64,000 bases of DNA, from contig NPFB01000053.1 in the NCBI GenBank assembly GCA_014084085.1, forward strand, positions 157,876 to 221,875. Direction: 5' to 3'. The first letter of the stretch is position 1; each line of letters begins with the position of its first letter. This document shows, piece after piece, positions 30,924-40,210 of the stretch. Below the pieces are notes generated by a model. It saw only the letters and a list, made by a program, of their open reading frames with translations, did no database searches and was not told where the DNA came from. The stretch comes from Hondaea fermentalgiana (Eukaryota > Sar > Bigyra > Thraustochytrida > Thraustochytriidae). A program made the position numbers and the translations under genes.

Positions 30924-31594
30924 GGTTCCAAGGTCTGGTTCACAATGCGGGCAAAACTCGCCGCGCCTTTCGCGAGCCTCTCGCGCGAGCGTTCACTCGC
31001 GCCTCTGCGTGGTCGCCGCCGTCGGCGCTGGAATCGAGCGTCGTCTCGCGCGCAAAGGCGGCCGGCCCCCGCGCCAAGCAAGGCCGTTTGAGGATTGGTC
31101 TCCGAGGCGTGGTCCTTCAGAGCCAGAGAATCTTTTAGAGGGCTATCGTGCGCGGTCGCGTCGCTCCGCTTCTTAGACCTCTTTTCATTCGAAAACATGA
31201 TTTTGTTTCTGTTCGGCTTACTAGGTGGAAGGCATAGAGGGGCTGGGACAGGTTTGATCATGCGGCTTCGCGTACGCAAATACGTGATGGCTTGTAGAAT
31301 GTGCATACCAGCGAGCGAAGAACTCATTTCCCCCTGCCCTCGATGGTCCCAGCACGGACTTCTCGACCTGACTTGCATCGTGGCCGTGTGTATGAGTCCG
31401 AGTCCGGAGTCCGGACGTGACACTGGCATAGTGAACGTCAACGGTAAAATGTCTTGCGTAAATGTCGGCCTCTTATTTTAGTGTGCGACGGCCTGACGAG
31501 AAAGGGAGGCGAAGCCAAGCAGAGCGGAGCGGAGTGCCTGCGAAACAAAGACGATCGCGACCGCAAGTAGCGGGGCGACCGCCCAGAACGGACG
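30924..31594. other. divergent promoter region ArgRS / CFAP52
   Basis: 671 bp between two divergent starts. Contains a triple GAGTCCG phrase (31394-31416). No TATA-like element or coding sequence recognised; both promoters must lie here. Confidence 0.55.
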
Positions 31595-33619
31595 ATGTAC
31601 TCCTTTGAGCTTGAACACGCGATAGGGTACTCGTGCACCGAGCAACCGAGCTTGCACATTCACCCGCGGACCAATGAGTTCGTCTATGCGTCCGGAAGCT
31701 CGGTCGTGTCGCGCGACTTTGACGATCCGCACCAACAGAGTTTTCTGCGCGGTCATGACGCTTCGCTCGCGTGTCTAGCGCTTTCGAGACGTGGCACCTT
31801 TGTAGCATCCGGCGACGTGAGCTCCGCCTCAGACATTGTAGTTTGGGACTATGCGGAGCGGCGACCCTTGTGGAGATTTTCAGAACACGATGGCGGCGTT
31901 CGAATCTTGAGTTTCTCGCACGACGAGCGGCTGTTGCTTTCCATCGGCCGCGAGGACCGACGAATGGCTATCTGGGACCTCAAGACCGGTATGCTCGTTG
32001 CCAGCACAGATTTGCCCAAGGGCATCGGTCGCGTTGACTGCGCCAATTGGGGAGGTTTTGCCAAAGATGTGAAGCGTCGCGACACGGGCAATTACCAGTT
32101 TGCCACGGCGGGCGACGTTCTCACCCTCTGGGCGCTTGACCCTTTTGTGGGCGAGCTCGTTCTTCAGGTTGCAGACTCGCGACGCAATATTCGACAGCAC
32201 TTGTGCGTTGCCTTTGCGCACGTCCCAGACAGCTGCGGGCGCGAAGGCTACGAAGACGAGTGGCTGCTCACAGGAACTGCAAGCGGGGACTTTATGGCCT
32301 TTCTCGTCAAACCAAACAAAACGTCTAAATTTGCTGCCGCGACTGCAACTTTTGCAGTGTCCACATCGGCGTGTGGCGGTGGTGTCGTTTCGCTCATTAC
32401 AGACCCGGTTGATGAAACCAACGTGCTCATCGGCGGTGGCGACGGCACGGTGGCGCGATTCGTATACCAGGTGTCTAATAGCACATGGGTCGACGAAGAG
32501 GGTGCCTCGCTGCGCGGTGCGGTGCACGGGCTCGCCTACAGCGCCACGGGTACCGAAATGCTGGCTGGATCAACGATGGGCGATGTGGTTCGCGCACGAC
32601 GCGGAGCACTGAGCAAGCCCGTGCGCGTATGCTGGAACCACTGCAGCGCCATCACGTCGCTGTCCTTTGCGCCTGGGTCAAACGATGAGTTTGCCACCGC
32701 CTCCTCGGACGGATCGATTCGTGTATGGCACACCGAGGACTACTCTGTGTCGATGGAGACGACCAAGTCTGGGACGCAGCACAAGCAGCAGCTGAAGCAG
32801 ATTCAGCAGATCCAGACGCAGCAAGTCCCGAACGCCCCCGCGGACTACGCAACGTGCTTGCACTTCACCATTGATGCTATTCTTTCTGGATGGACGGATG
32901 GCTGCGTGCGCTCGCACCATGCTCAGACCGGGGAGCTTCTCTGGTGTATTAAGGATGCACATGCCGGTGGCGTGACGGCTCTTCGACTTTCGAACAACAT
33001 GCGATATGTAGTGACGGGAGGCGAGAATGGCGAGGTCAGGGTGTGGGAGATGCGCATGCGGCAGCTCGTTTCGCACCTCAAGGAGCACACGCGGGCCGTG
33101 ACGCGAATCGTTCTCTTTGATGATGACGTGCACGCCATTTCCTGCAGCCGAGACAAGTCATTTCTTTGCTGGGATTTGCGCGAAGACAAGCGCATTAGCG
33201 CGCACACGCAACGCATGGGCGGCATCAATGACATTTCCATGAATCACGACCAAACAGTGGTGATCACCATGGGCCAAGAACGAACAATTTCCTTTTGGGA
33301 TTTGCGCGAGTCAAGTCCGATTGCTACCATTGCCACACAACAGCAGGGCATGCACGAGGACGAGGCCACCTGCATCGCAATATCGCATGGTGGCGACCTC
33401 TTTGCTACGGGCGGCATGGACAAGGTGGTCAAGCTGTGGGCCATGGTTGCCGGAGCTCCGGTATTGTTGCAGACTCACGTCGGGCACACCGGCGAGGTTT
33501 CTGCCATTTCCTTTACGCAGGACGACCGGCAGCTTGTCAGCGTTGGTCTCGATGGCGCCATTTTCATTTGGAACGTTTTCCGTGATGACGCCGGCGCTGG
33601 GCCCGAGTCTAAAAAGTAA
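31595..33619 (+). CDS. CFAP52: WD40 flagellar protein, CFAP52 (WDR16)-like
   Basis: 674 codons, ATG 31595, stop TAA 33617-33619. Two WD40 propellers: at least ten WD units are visible, for example DIVVWDYAERRPLWRFSEH, MAIWDLKTG, EVRVWEMRMRQL and FIWNVF. The overall order and phrases such as SGWTDGCVRSHHAQTGEL and GGENGEVRVWE follow CFAP52, a protein inside doublet microtubules of motile cilia, where it stabilises the A/B-tubule inner junction. Human CFAP52 is 620 residues; the extra length comes from a Gln-rich loop (KQQLKQIQQIQTQQ) near 390-410 and loops in the first propeller. It implies a flagellate stage. Another WD40 protein cannot be fully excluded. Confidence 0.8.
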   Translation: MYSFELEHAIGYSCTEQPSLHIHPRTNEFVYASGSSVVSRDFDDPHQQSFLRGHDASLACLALSRRGTFVASGDVSSASDIVVWDYAERRPLWRFSEHDGGVRILSFSHDERLLLSIGREDRRMAIWDLKTGMLVASTDLPKGIGRVDCANWGGFAKDVKRRDTGNYQFATAGDVLTLWALDPFVGELVLQVADSRRNIRQHLCVAFAHVPDSCGREGYEDEWLLTGTASGDFMAFLVKPNKTSKFAAATATFAVSTSACGGGVVSLITDPVDETNVLIGGGDGTVARFVYQVSNSTWVDEEGASLRGAVHGLAYSATGTEMLAGSTMGDVVRARRGALSKPVRVCWNHCSAITSLSFAPGSNDEFATASSDGSIRVWHTEDYSVSMETTKSGTQHKQQLKQIQQIQTQQVPNAPADYATCLHFTIDAILSGWTDGCVRSHHAQTGELLWCIKDAHAGGVTALRLSNNMRYVVTGGENGEVRVWEMRMRQLVSHLKEHTRAVTRIVLFDDDVHAISCSRDKSFLCWDLREDKRISAHTQRMGGINDISMNHDQTVVITMGQERTISFWDLRESSPIATIATQQQGMHEDEATCIAISHGGDLFATGGMDKVVKLWAMVAGAPVLLQTHVGHTGEVSAISFTQDDRQLVSVGLDGAIFIWNVFRDDAGAGPESKK

Positions 33620-33766
33620 TCTACAAGTGATGTCTGTGGGCCGCGACTCTGGAGCAATGTCTGTGGGCTGAGTCCCAAAAGCAATGTCTGAGGGTCGAGT
33701 CCCAAAAGTAATGTATTTGGCCGAGTCCAAAAATTAATCTTCGTAACCGAGAACAAAAATTAATGT
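33599..33766 (+). repeat. stop-codon-spanning decayed 27-bp tandem repeat
   Basis: The last codons and stop of the CFAP52 gene (GGGCCCGAGTCTAAAAAGTA) are the first member of a tandem array of about 27-bp units: 33628-33654, 33655-33681, 33682-33708, 33709-33734, 33735-33760. Core GGGC(C/T)GAGTCCCAAAAGTAATG. The two middle units are the closest pair; units diverge toward both ends. Confidence 0.8.
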
Positions 33767-34139
33767 GCGAGCCCGCCCTCATCTCCGTTCTTCACGTCAA
33801 GCAAATTTTGTTGTTGCGTATTCTTCTGAGCACAGTGCCCTTGAGATGAAAATCCTCCATTTTCGTGAGATGTCTAGTCCTTACTCATCCTGTCCTTATC
33901 TGGGTTCGCGTTCGTTTTGTGTTCTACTCTTTGCGTTCTGTCAGTCACACCCCCCTTGTAGCTTCTCTGCGCAGTTCACGAGGGCGAAGTCTCGACCTAT
34001 ACCCGTACTTACTCGCCAGCTGTACCGAGCTATTCTATACGATTGTGTCAACTTGCCACCAAGCGGGAAAAAGCCAAGCAGGCTATCCATATCCTCTTCT
34101 GCGTCTTCCGCCGAATAGAGCAGCACTGGCCGCGCGAGG
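33767..34139. other. intergenic, 373 bp
   Basis: Remainder of the spacer before the TGS1-like gene. Moderately AT-rich, with no feature recognised other than its presumed promoter. Confidence 0.5.
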
Positions 34140-35330
34140 ATGCAGCGCGGCGCGACGTCGGGGCCACCGCGGCCGCCGCCAGGCTTCGGCCCGCCCACGA
34201 CGGCGTCCGCGTCGGCCGAGGCACCGGGCATTGGGAGTCAGGCGGCGGCCGCGGCAGCAGCAGGAACAACAGCGACTTCTGCGACTTCTTCTACGTCAGT
34301 GCCTGCGACAGCAGCAGCGCAGAGCGGCTTTAGCAATGCAGAGAGCATCGTGGACGCGTCTGGTGGCGTGCTCGTGCGAGGTCGCAGCGTCTTTGACACG
34401 CCCGGGGGCGATACCTCGAGCACAACGCCTTCGAGACGGCCGCCGCCAGGCTTTACAGAGCGGCCACTACTCGCCTCCGACGGAACCGCTGGGTATGGTG
34501 GCGGCGAGTTCAACACGACGGTGCTTAACCGGACCTTGGCCGCCAAGGCGCAAAAGCACAAGTGGAACAGACTTTGGGGCTACCTTTCGCCCGACTACAT
34601 GTCAGCGATTCAGATGGATGAGGTGGCGACCTTTAGTGTCACGGGCATGAAGATTGCCGAGACGATCTCGCAGGCGCTGCGCTCGTTAGACGGTATAACC
34701 GAGGACAGCATTATCACCGACGCCACGGCCTGTGTCGGTGGCAATGCCATCTCCTTTTTGCGCTACTTTCGCGTGGTGAACGCCATTGAGCTCGACGAGG
34801 CGCGATGCGGGATGCTCAAGCATAACTTAGATTTGTGCTTGGAGCACGAACGCCTGACCACGCTGTCGGGACACCGATTTATCAAGATGGGGGGCGAGAA
34901 GGACGACGCTGCCGAGGCGCGCGCCGCGGATCGTCCGCCCGAGGAACTTCCCCCCATCATTGGAAAACTAAATATTTACAAGGGCGACTGTCTGCAGGTT
35001 TGCCCGCAGATCCGCCAAGATCTGCTCTTTCTAGATCCGCCATGGGGCGGCAAGCAATATCACAAGCGTGACAAGGTGGTCCTCTTCATTTCGAAACGCC
35101 CCTTGGCCGAAATTTGCAAGACGCTCGGAAAGACGACGCAGTACCTGGCTATCAAGGTGCCTTTCAATGCTGACTTGACCGATCTCGAGCAAGACTCGTC
35201 TTGCAAGTTCGTCAAGGAGGTCAAGCTTGAGCGAATGAAGCTCCTCGTTCTCGAGTTCGCCAATGCGCTCTCTTCCGATCAGCTCAACTTTTTCTACTCC
35301 TTTACGCCCAGTCAAAGTGGCTCTGCATAA
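34140..35330 (+). CDS. RNA cap guanine-N2 methyltransferase (TGS1-like)
   Basis: 396 codons, ATG 34140. An Ala/Gly/Pro-rich, disordered N-terminus of about 135 residues is followed by a Rossmann SAM-dependent methyltransferase. Motifs: KWNRLWGYLSP, FSVTGMKIAETI (TGS1 has FSVTPEKIAEHI), DATACVGGNAISFLRYF (motif I; TGS1 DAFCGVGGNTIQF), AIELDEARCGMLKHNL, and LDPPWGGKQY (motif IV; NPPW-class, the Trp stacks on the m7G cap in TGS1). TGS1 converts m7G caps of snRNA/snoRNA to 2,2,7-trimethylguanosine in the nucleus. The length is close to the catalytic half of animal TGS1. A relative with other RNA substrates cannot be ruled out. Confidence 0.82.
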   Translation: MQRGATSGPPRPPPGFGPPTTASASAEAPGIGSQAAAAAAAGTTATSATSSTSVPATAAAQSGFSNAESIVDASGGVLVRGRSVFDTPGGDTSSTTPSRRPPPGFTERPLLASDGTAGYGGGEFNTTVLNRTLAAKAQKHKWNRLWGYLSPDYMSAIQMDEVATFSVTGMKIAETISQALRSLDGITEDSIITDATACVGGNAISFLRYFRVVNAIELDEARCGMLKHNLDLCLEHERLTTLSGHRFIKMGGEKDDAAEARAADRPPEELPPIIGKLNIYKGDCLQVCPQIRQDLLFLDPPWGGKQYHKRDKVVLFISKRPLAEICKTLGKTTQYLAIKVPFNADLTDLEQDSSCKFVKEVKLERMKLLVLEFANALSSDQLNFFYSFTPSQSGSA

Positions 35331-35390
35331 AACGAAAACAAACAAAAACAAACAAACAGACAGATAGAGACAGACAGACAGACAAGCAAA
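35331..35390. repeat. AC/AGAC-rich simple repeat directly after the TGS1 stop
   Basis: (AAAC)n passing into (AGAC)n, beginning at the base after the stop codon. Confidence 0.85.
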
Positions 35391-36006
35391 GGTGGCAAAG
35401 GGGGAAATCTCCTTGGCGGGGGCAACTTGGCGGCTCGAGGCGGGCGCCCGATCAAAAGAATATTGATTCTTTACGCAGTACGCATTTTCTCATCGACTGA
35501 CTGCGTTGCGTTGCGTTGCAAGATGGCGGGGCCGGGTAGGGGTCCTGGACTCGCCCTTATCGTTTTGCTTCCTTCGAACGAGCAAGCGAACGAACGAACG
35601 AACAAAAGAATGAACGAGAGTAATAAAGCGCACTTTTCTGTTATCCAAAGTAGGCCAAACGATTTTTGCTTATTCTGCTAATAATACGAATCGCGCACAT
35701 GGGTGCGCAGTAGAGGGATGGGAACCCTTTCTTTTGGTCAGACCCACACATACGGGAAGTCGTGCGAGTACTTGGTTTACTCACTCATCGCTCACTCAAG
35801 CGAAAACGCAAATCTTGGTCTCTCCGTTCAAGCAATGGATTCTGCGCCGGGCAGCAAATTCAGATGCCTGGACAGCCTTGATTGGACTGACGGAGCAGAG
35901 AAGCGCACGCTCGCGCTTATACACCACAAGACAAATGTTGTGATGACAGTGAGTAAAGATCCCGTTCATTCTCGACAGCGTCGTGCTTACAGCGCGGTAC
36001 AAGAGC
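35391..36006. other. intergenic, convergent genes
   Basis: 3' flanks of the TGS1-like (+) and MORN (-) genes. A GAAC microsatellite lies at 35587-35604. Short open frames have no domain. Nothing else seen. Confidence 0.55.
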
Positions 36007-36594
36007 TCATTCTGACAATAAGAAGCGCACGGTCGGTGGAAGTTGTTTTGGGTCCGTGGGCAGTTCCAGCGCGGAGCCGGTCCCACTTTTAAACGATCCC
36101 TTTGCGAAGATGCCCGTCCATTCCGAAGGCTGTTTGCATGAAGCTGCAGTTAATGTGCCCTGCCCGTGCATTTTTCCTTCGGACCACATTCCCTCAAAAC
36201 GGTCACCATTTACAAGCGTGAGTGCACCGCGACCATGGAAGTTGTCCGTACCCTGAAATTCACCTTCGTATGTGCTACCGTCGGCAAAAGAGTAGACCCC
36301 GTTCCACATGGATCCTTGGCGCCATTCGCCTTCGAAAGACTCGCTCATTTCGGGCATGTCGAGCTTTCCCTGTCCGTCTTGAATCATGACGGTGATTGTC
36401 TCCATGACAGGCTCGCCGCTGTCGGCAGCATCATCGTCCTCGGTCGGCACGGGTCGCTCCACTTGTGTCTCCGTCCACTCGCCATCGTAGACGGCGGTTC
36501 CGTGAGCCATGGGAAGCTCGAAGCGACCGCGGCCTCGCCGCGGTGCGACTGCCTCGAGCTCTGCCTCGGCTGCGGCCTTGGCTTTCTTTGTCAT
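36007..36594 (-). CDS. MORN-repeat protein, 195 residues
   Basis: ATG 36592-36594. A basic start (MTKKAKAAAEAELEAV) is followed by MORN-type strands: TAVYDGEW, ESFEGEWRQG, STYEGEFQG, and NGDRFEGMWSEGKMHGQGTLT, i.e. about four to five units. MORN repeats are beta-hairpin ladders used as membrane-adjacent or flagellar scaffolds. An acidic insert (EDDDAADSG) separates the first and second units. Small size and absence of an enzymatic domain suggest a structural protein. The partner is unknown. Confidence 0.75.
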   Translation of the reverse strand: MTKKAKAAAEAELEAVAPRRGRGRFELPMAHGTAVYDGEWTETQVERPVPTEDDDAADSGEPVMETITVMIQDGQGKLDMPEMSESFEGEWRQGSMWNGVYSFADGSTYEGEFQGTDNFHGRGALTLVNGDRFEGMWSEGKMHGQGTLTAASCKQPSEWTGIFAKGSFKSGTGSALELPTDPKQLPPTVRFLLSE

Positions 36595-36941
36595 GCTTTT
36601 TGTGCGCGACTTCGTCCGCCGTGCGAGCGTATCACTGTCCTTTCAGATTGTGTTTGCCCATGCGACTCTCTGTCAGCTCGCTCAAAAACTTCTTCTAGCT
36701 GGACGTTCTTGTCGGGCCACTCCTAGAACTGTAAAAAGAACTACTTTCCCCAAACGTGTCTTGCATTGTGGTTCGGACTTCAAGTTTTTCCATTTATGGA
36801 AAAAAGTTGATTTTCGTAGAACATAACGGATCACTTTTCGTACTACAACCAGGCTTTTAGGCTTCTTTTAGCCTTCACAGACTCACTCTCTGCGTTAAAA
36901 ACCCAGGGTCAGGCAAGCATTGTTATTGTTGCCGCAATGAA

Positions 36942-36974
<33 letters not shown>

Positions 36975-37036
36975 GACTGACTGTCAGTTGAAGTAAAAGT
37001 GGATAGTACAATTGGTTTTATATGCAATGTATACAA
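36595..37036. other. intergenic with (CTGT)n
   Basis: Upstream of the MORN gene and downstream of the 7TM gene. AT-richer than the surroundings; perfect (CTGT)n at 36942-36974. No coding sequence. Confidence 0.55.
36942..36974. repeat. (CTGT)n microsatellite
   Basis: Eight perfect tetranucleotide units followed by CTGACTGACTGTCAG. Confidence 0.95.
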
Positions 37037-37203
37037 TATGTTCGCGAGCGACAATCGAAAGGCTCGAGATTGTCTCGGGATCGCGATGGTCGTAAGACTC
37101 AAGGTTATTGGACCCGAGATCGCGATAAGCCACAATGCTGAAAGTTGTCTCGAGATTGCGACTGTCAAAAAGCTCGAAGATGCCTCGTCCTCTTAAACGC
37201 TCG
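37037..37203 (-). repeat. stop-codon-spanning decayed ~36-bp tandem repeat (7TM gene)
   Basis: Units on the + strand: 37037-37067, 37068-37102, 37103-37142, 37143-37178, and a final 37179-37203 that covers the stop codon of the 7TM gene (37193-37195). Shared phrases are TGTCTCG(A/G)GAT(T/C)GCGA and AAAAGCTCGA. Units are 31-40 bp long and heavily diverged. Confidence 0.6.
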
Positions 37204-38398
37204 CCACGGCATAATGGACGGGCTCGTCGGCTGCTTGCCCCCGAGCAAATGGAGTCGCAGGCATCGACGCAGTCACGACGACTTGCCCATCTGAAGGCGT
37301 CTGCATGCTTGCGTCGCACTCTTCTTTGGACAGTGGCGTCGCACAGGGAACGTCTTCTGCTGAAGCTTCAGCTGCGGCTGCCGCTGCACCCTGAGACGAG
37401 CCTGATCCCGGAAGAGAGAACTTGGTTCGGACTTGATCTTCAGAGAGCCCGAAGTGTCGTTGCTTGCTTTCAATGATGAGAGCTAGCGTGAGAATCGTTG
37501 TCAGGCCAAAACAAACGGATGTGACGACACCGCGAATGAAGCCACCACTCGAGATAAGGTTGCTATCGAAGGCCACGGAAACGAACAGGATGATCGTGAA
37601 AAGAAGGCTTGAAACAAAGAGGCTCAGAGACTCGTATGCAACAGAGGGCATCTCAATGGCTCGAAACGAATAGACGAGCGTCATGAGGAAACCAAGGCCG
37701 AGGAATGCCCAAATAAGAATGGCAGGATAGGGCAGATCAAAGTCATCGAGAAATGCTGCCGTGGAGCATTGGAGGTGGCCGGTCTCGCATGGATTGTACT
37801 GAATCGGATAGAACAGAAACCAGCCAGCAAGCAGGCCGACAACTTGAGGTACCATTGCAATCATGAACTTGACCAGAACGTCGTTCTGTAAATTCGGCGA
37901 ATCACCTGCAGCGCCCGAACTCTTGTTCACGCGCCAGGAAATGTACACTTTGAAGAATAACGATAAAAGGATGAAGAGAAGCCCTATGTAGAAGAGGGAG
38001 AAATGAGCATAACAAATGCCGGGAAGGTATGCAAAGGCACCAAGCAAATCCAGAAAAAGGCCAATGCATGCAAGGAGACATCCCACGGCCAGCAGGAGCA
38101 AAAGCTGCCATTGTGTGAGACGCAGCACAGGCTTCTTGCGGTGAAAAAGGACCTTAATCATGGAACAGAAAGAGAGAAAGACCGGCACTGCGAAGAGTCC
38201 AAGGACCATGGGGTGGACGCTCTCGCCTTCGGGCCGACTAAAAACCAGCGTCAAACTCTTGTCCCAGCTCACAGTAAGACACTGACGGGCTGTCCAGCAC
38301 ACGACCTCCGAATACGTTCCCGTGGTGCACGTAATTTCGTCGAGGGATGTTCCGGCGTCGAAGAGCCCCCACGCCATAGAGGCATCCGACGAGGACAT
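37193..38398 (-). CDS. class C-like seven-transmembrane receptor without Venus-flytrap domain
   Basis: 401 codons, ATG 38396-38398. A short extracellular N-terminus of about 60 residues with Cys pairs, then seven hydrophobic segments: MVLGLFAVPVFLSFCSMI, LLLLLAVGCLLACIGLFLDLL, FSLFYIGLLFILLSLFF, VKFMIAMVPQVVGLLAGWFLF, AILIWAFLGLGFLMTLVY, LSLFVSSLLFTIILFVSVAF, VTSVCFGLTTILTLALII. The TM3 end (C..H.SLFYIGLLFILLSLFFKVYISWRV) follows the class C pattern C.R.WLFSLGF...F..LF.K.WRV. Class C receptors normally carry a large ligand-binding N-terminal module, absent here. Cytosolic tail of about 75 residues. No signal peptide is obvious. Ligand unknown; probably G-protein coupled, consistent with an RGS protein elsewhere in the window. 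Confidence 0.7.
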   Translation of the reverse strand: MSSSDASMAWGLFDAGTSLDEITCTTGTYSEVVCWTARQCLTVSWDKSLTLVFSRPEGESVHPMVLGLFAVPVFLSFCSMIKVLFHRKKPVLRLTQWQLLLLLAVGCLLACIGLFLDLLGAFAYLPGICYAHFSLFYIGLLFILLSLFFKVYISWRVNKSSGAAGDSPNLQNDVLVKFMIAMVPQVVGLLAGWFLFYPIQYNPCETGHLQCSTAAFLDDFDLPYPAILIWAFLGLGFLMTLVYSFRAIEMPSVAYESLSLFVSSLLFTIILFVSVAFDSNLISSGGFIRGVVTSVCFGLTTILTLALIIESKQRHFGLSEDQVRTKFSLPGSGSSQGAAAAAAEASAEDVPCATPLSKEECDASMQTPSDGQVVVTASMPATPFARGQAADEPVHYAVASV

Positions 38399-39616
38399 CT
38401 TTTCTGCGACTCCTCAGATAGTTTAGTAGCGAAAGTGGCTCTTCTCTTCGATGCTTTGCCCGTCTGCTTGCTTGCTTGCTTGCTTGAGGTTGCTGAATCG
38501 ACGTATTATTGTTTTGCCAGCTCTCTCCTTCTCATGTCTCTTCGGTTCTTTCCGGCTCTTGAGCGTTAGAAACTTTTGGAACCTCTATAACTATCGCCTC
38601 GCTGGCTCTCCTTTTATTATACGACGTCCAGGTTCATGTTCTCTTTCCTGCCTGTGCCATAGTCGCTCGTACAATAGGTCTGGGAATGAGAGCCCGCGAG
38701 GCCGTCTGCGTAAGCCGTACGCGGCTCGGGGTCAACCCATGAGGTTTCCTCAGGCTGCCCGTGCAAGCTGTCGCGACGTGCAGGTCTCCCTGCTCGCCAT
38801 CTTTCGTTCGCCTGTCAGATGACCGACCTCGTGCGCGCACAGGACTACGAGTGACGAGGCTGGCTGGCTGGCTGGCTGGCTACTTGAGAGCCTAATCGCG
38901 AGGCGATGAGGGTGGACGTGCGGTCTGTCGCGCTTTGAGGGCCTTCAAGGTAATTGATCGTTTTCAAATTTGCATAAAGTTTAGAATTTTGAGCTGGTCA
39001 AACAAAGTCCAAAGCAGGTGTCGGCCTCTCGTCAGCAAAACAACGTGGGGATCACGTTTTACCATTGCTCTGAATAAAGATATTATGCCGAGAGTCTCTT
39101 TCCTTATCGACAGAGGAGGCTGGAGACATGTCAAAATGTTCGGCAGGATGACTCTGCAGAGCATTTGACGCGTTGCTTTTTTACCATCGAAATTAACCGC
39201 CACATGCCGCAAAACATCCTTTCACGATTGATTTCTTGGTCACGACGAGCTAGACAAGACCGAAAAAAGAGGAGCTGCCAGTTGCCACCAGCAATCACTG
39301 GTATCACGTTACTTTTTATTTCAAGGGGCTCGAGCCTGAACTTATTCTGGCCAATATCGACCGTGAATTTGAACTTGGAGATGCGCTTCTGCAACCAAGT
39401 CTTAATTTTGAGATGAGCAAAACTCATGTTAACGTGATTTATTGTTCTGGCTGGACGCTGCACCTGGGGACCGTAGCGTGCATGGAATGACGTAAGGAGG
39501 ATATCCCTTCTCGCGAGGGGACAAGTTACCTGAAAGTTTTTCGGGCGTCAGACGATTGTGCGACCGTGTAATAGACGGCGCCGTCGTTGATGAGAGTTTC
39601 GAAGCCTCTCCGACGA

Positions 39617-39656
39617 TCCGCAGGCTTGCGGACCTGCGGAGTTGCGGACCTGCGGA
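39617..39656. repeat. 16-bp direct repeat with inverted arm
   Basis: TTGCGGACCTGCGGA occurs at 39626-39640 and 39642-39656. TCCGCAGG (39617-39624) is complementary to CCTGCGGA in both, giving alternative hairpins. Confidence 0.8.
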
Positions 39657-39788
39657 CTCTCGGAATCGTGATAGCAAGCTTTCACGGCCCTCGTCTGACC
39701 GTGAAACGCGGTCGCACAGGTACTTACAGTTAGGACAGGAAGCGTCCCTCAAATTGAAAGAAGTCGAACATTCTTCGAGCTACGGAGT

Positions 39789-40210
39789 GTTGGGAGTGGA
39801 GCCGGGCGGGGCCTTGGGCTGGTCATTCCCATCCTTGGCCCCTAACTTGTTTTCGCGAACTTTTCGAACCTCGATGTTTAGCAGGGTGTTGTTCTCTCTT
39901 ATCCATTCCAGCCCTCTAACTTGCATCATTCTTGGCCGGAGCCGGTCATCACCTCGGGGCGTTGAGCCGGCCTCGCATACTTTGCGCGCTGCGCTGCGCT
40001 GAGCTACTTGTCTCTTCGTCCCTTGTTGTGGCGAGCCGGTCTTTCGTCTCGGGCGTTGAGCCGGTCTTTCATCGTCTCTGGCTCTCATCAACCATGGCAA
40101 GATGGTTTCGCGCTCATTCTCTGCATCAAGACGCGGCGGCATGCAAGCTGGAAACCGGATGGATGGCGAGTCAGTCTCGCGTTCTTAGCATCAAAACTGT
40201 GAGCCGGTCT
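39789..40210. repeat. recurrent GAGCCGG phrase, 25/93-bp pattern
   Basis: GAGCCGG at 39798, 39939, 39964, 40032, 40057 and 40200. The pairs 39939/39964 and 40032/40057 are both 25 bp apart and lie 93 bp from each other; CTCGGG(G)CGTTGAGCCGG precedes each second member. A decayed 93-bp duplication is the simplest reading. Confidence 0.5.
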
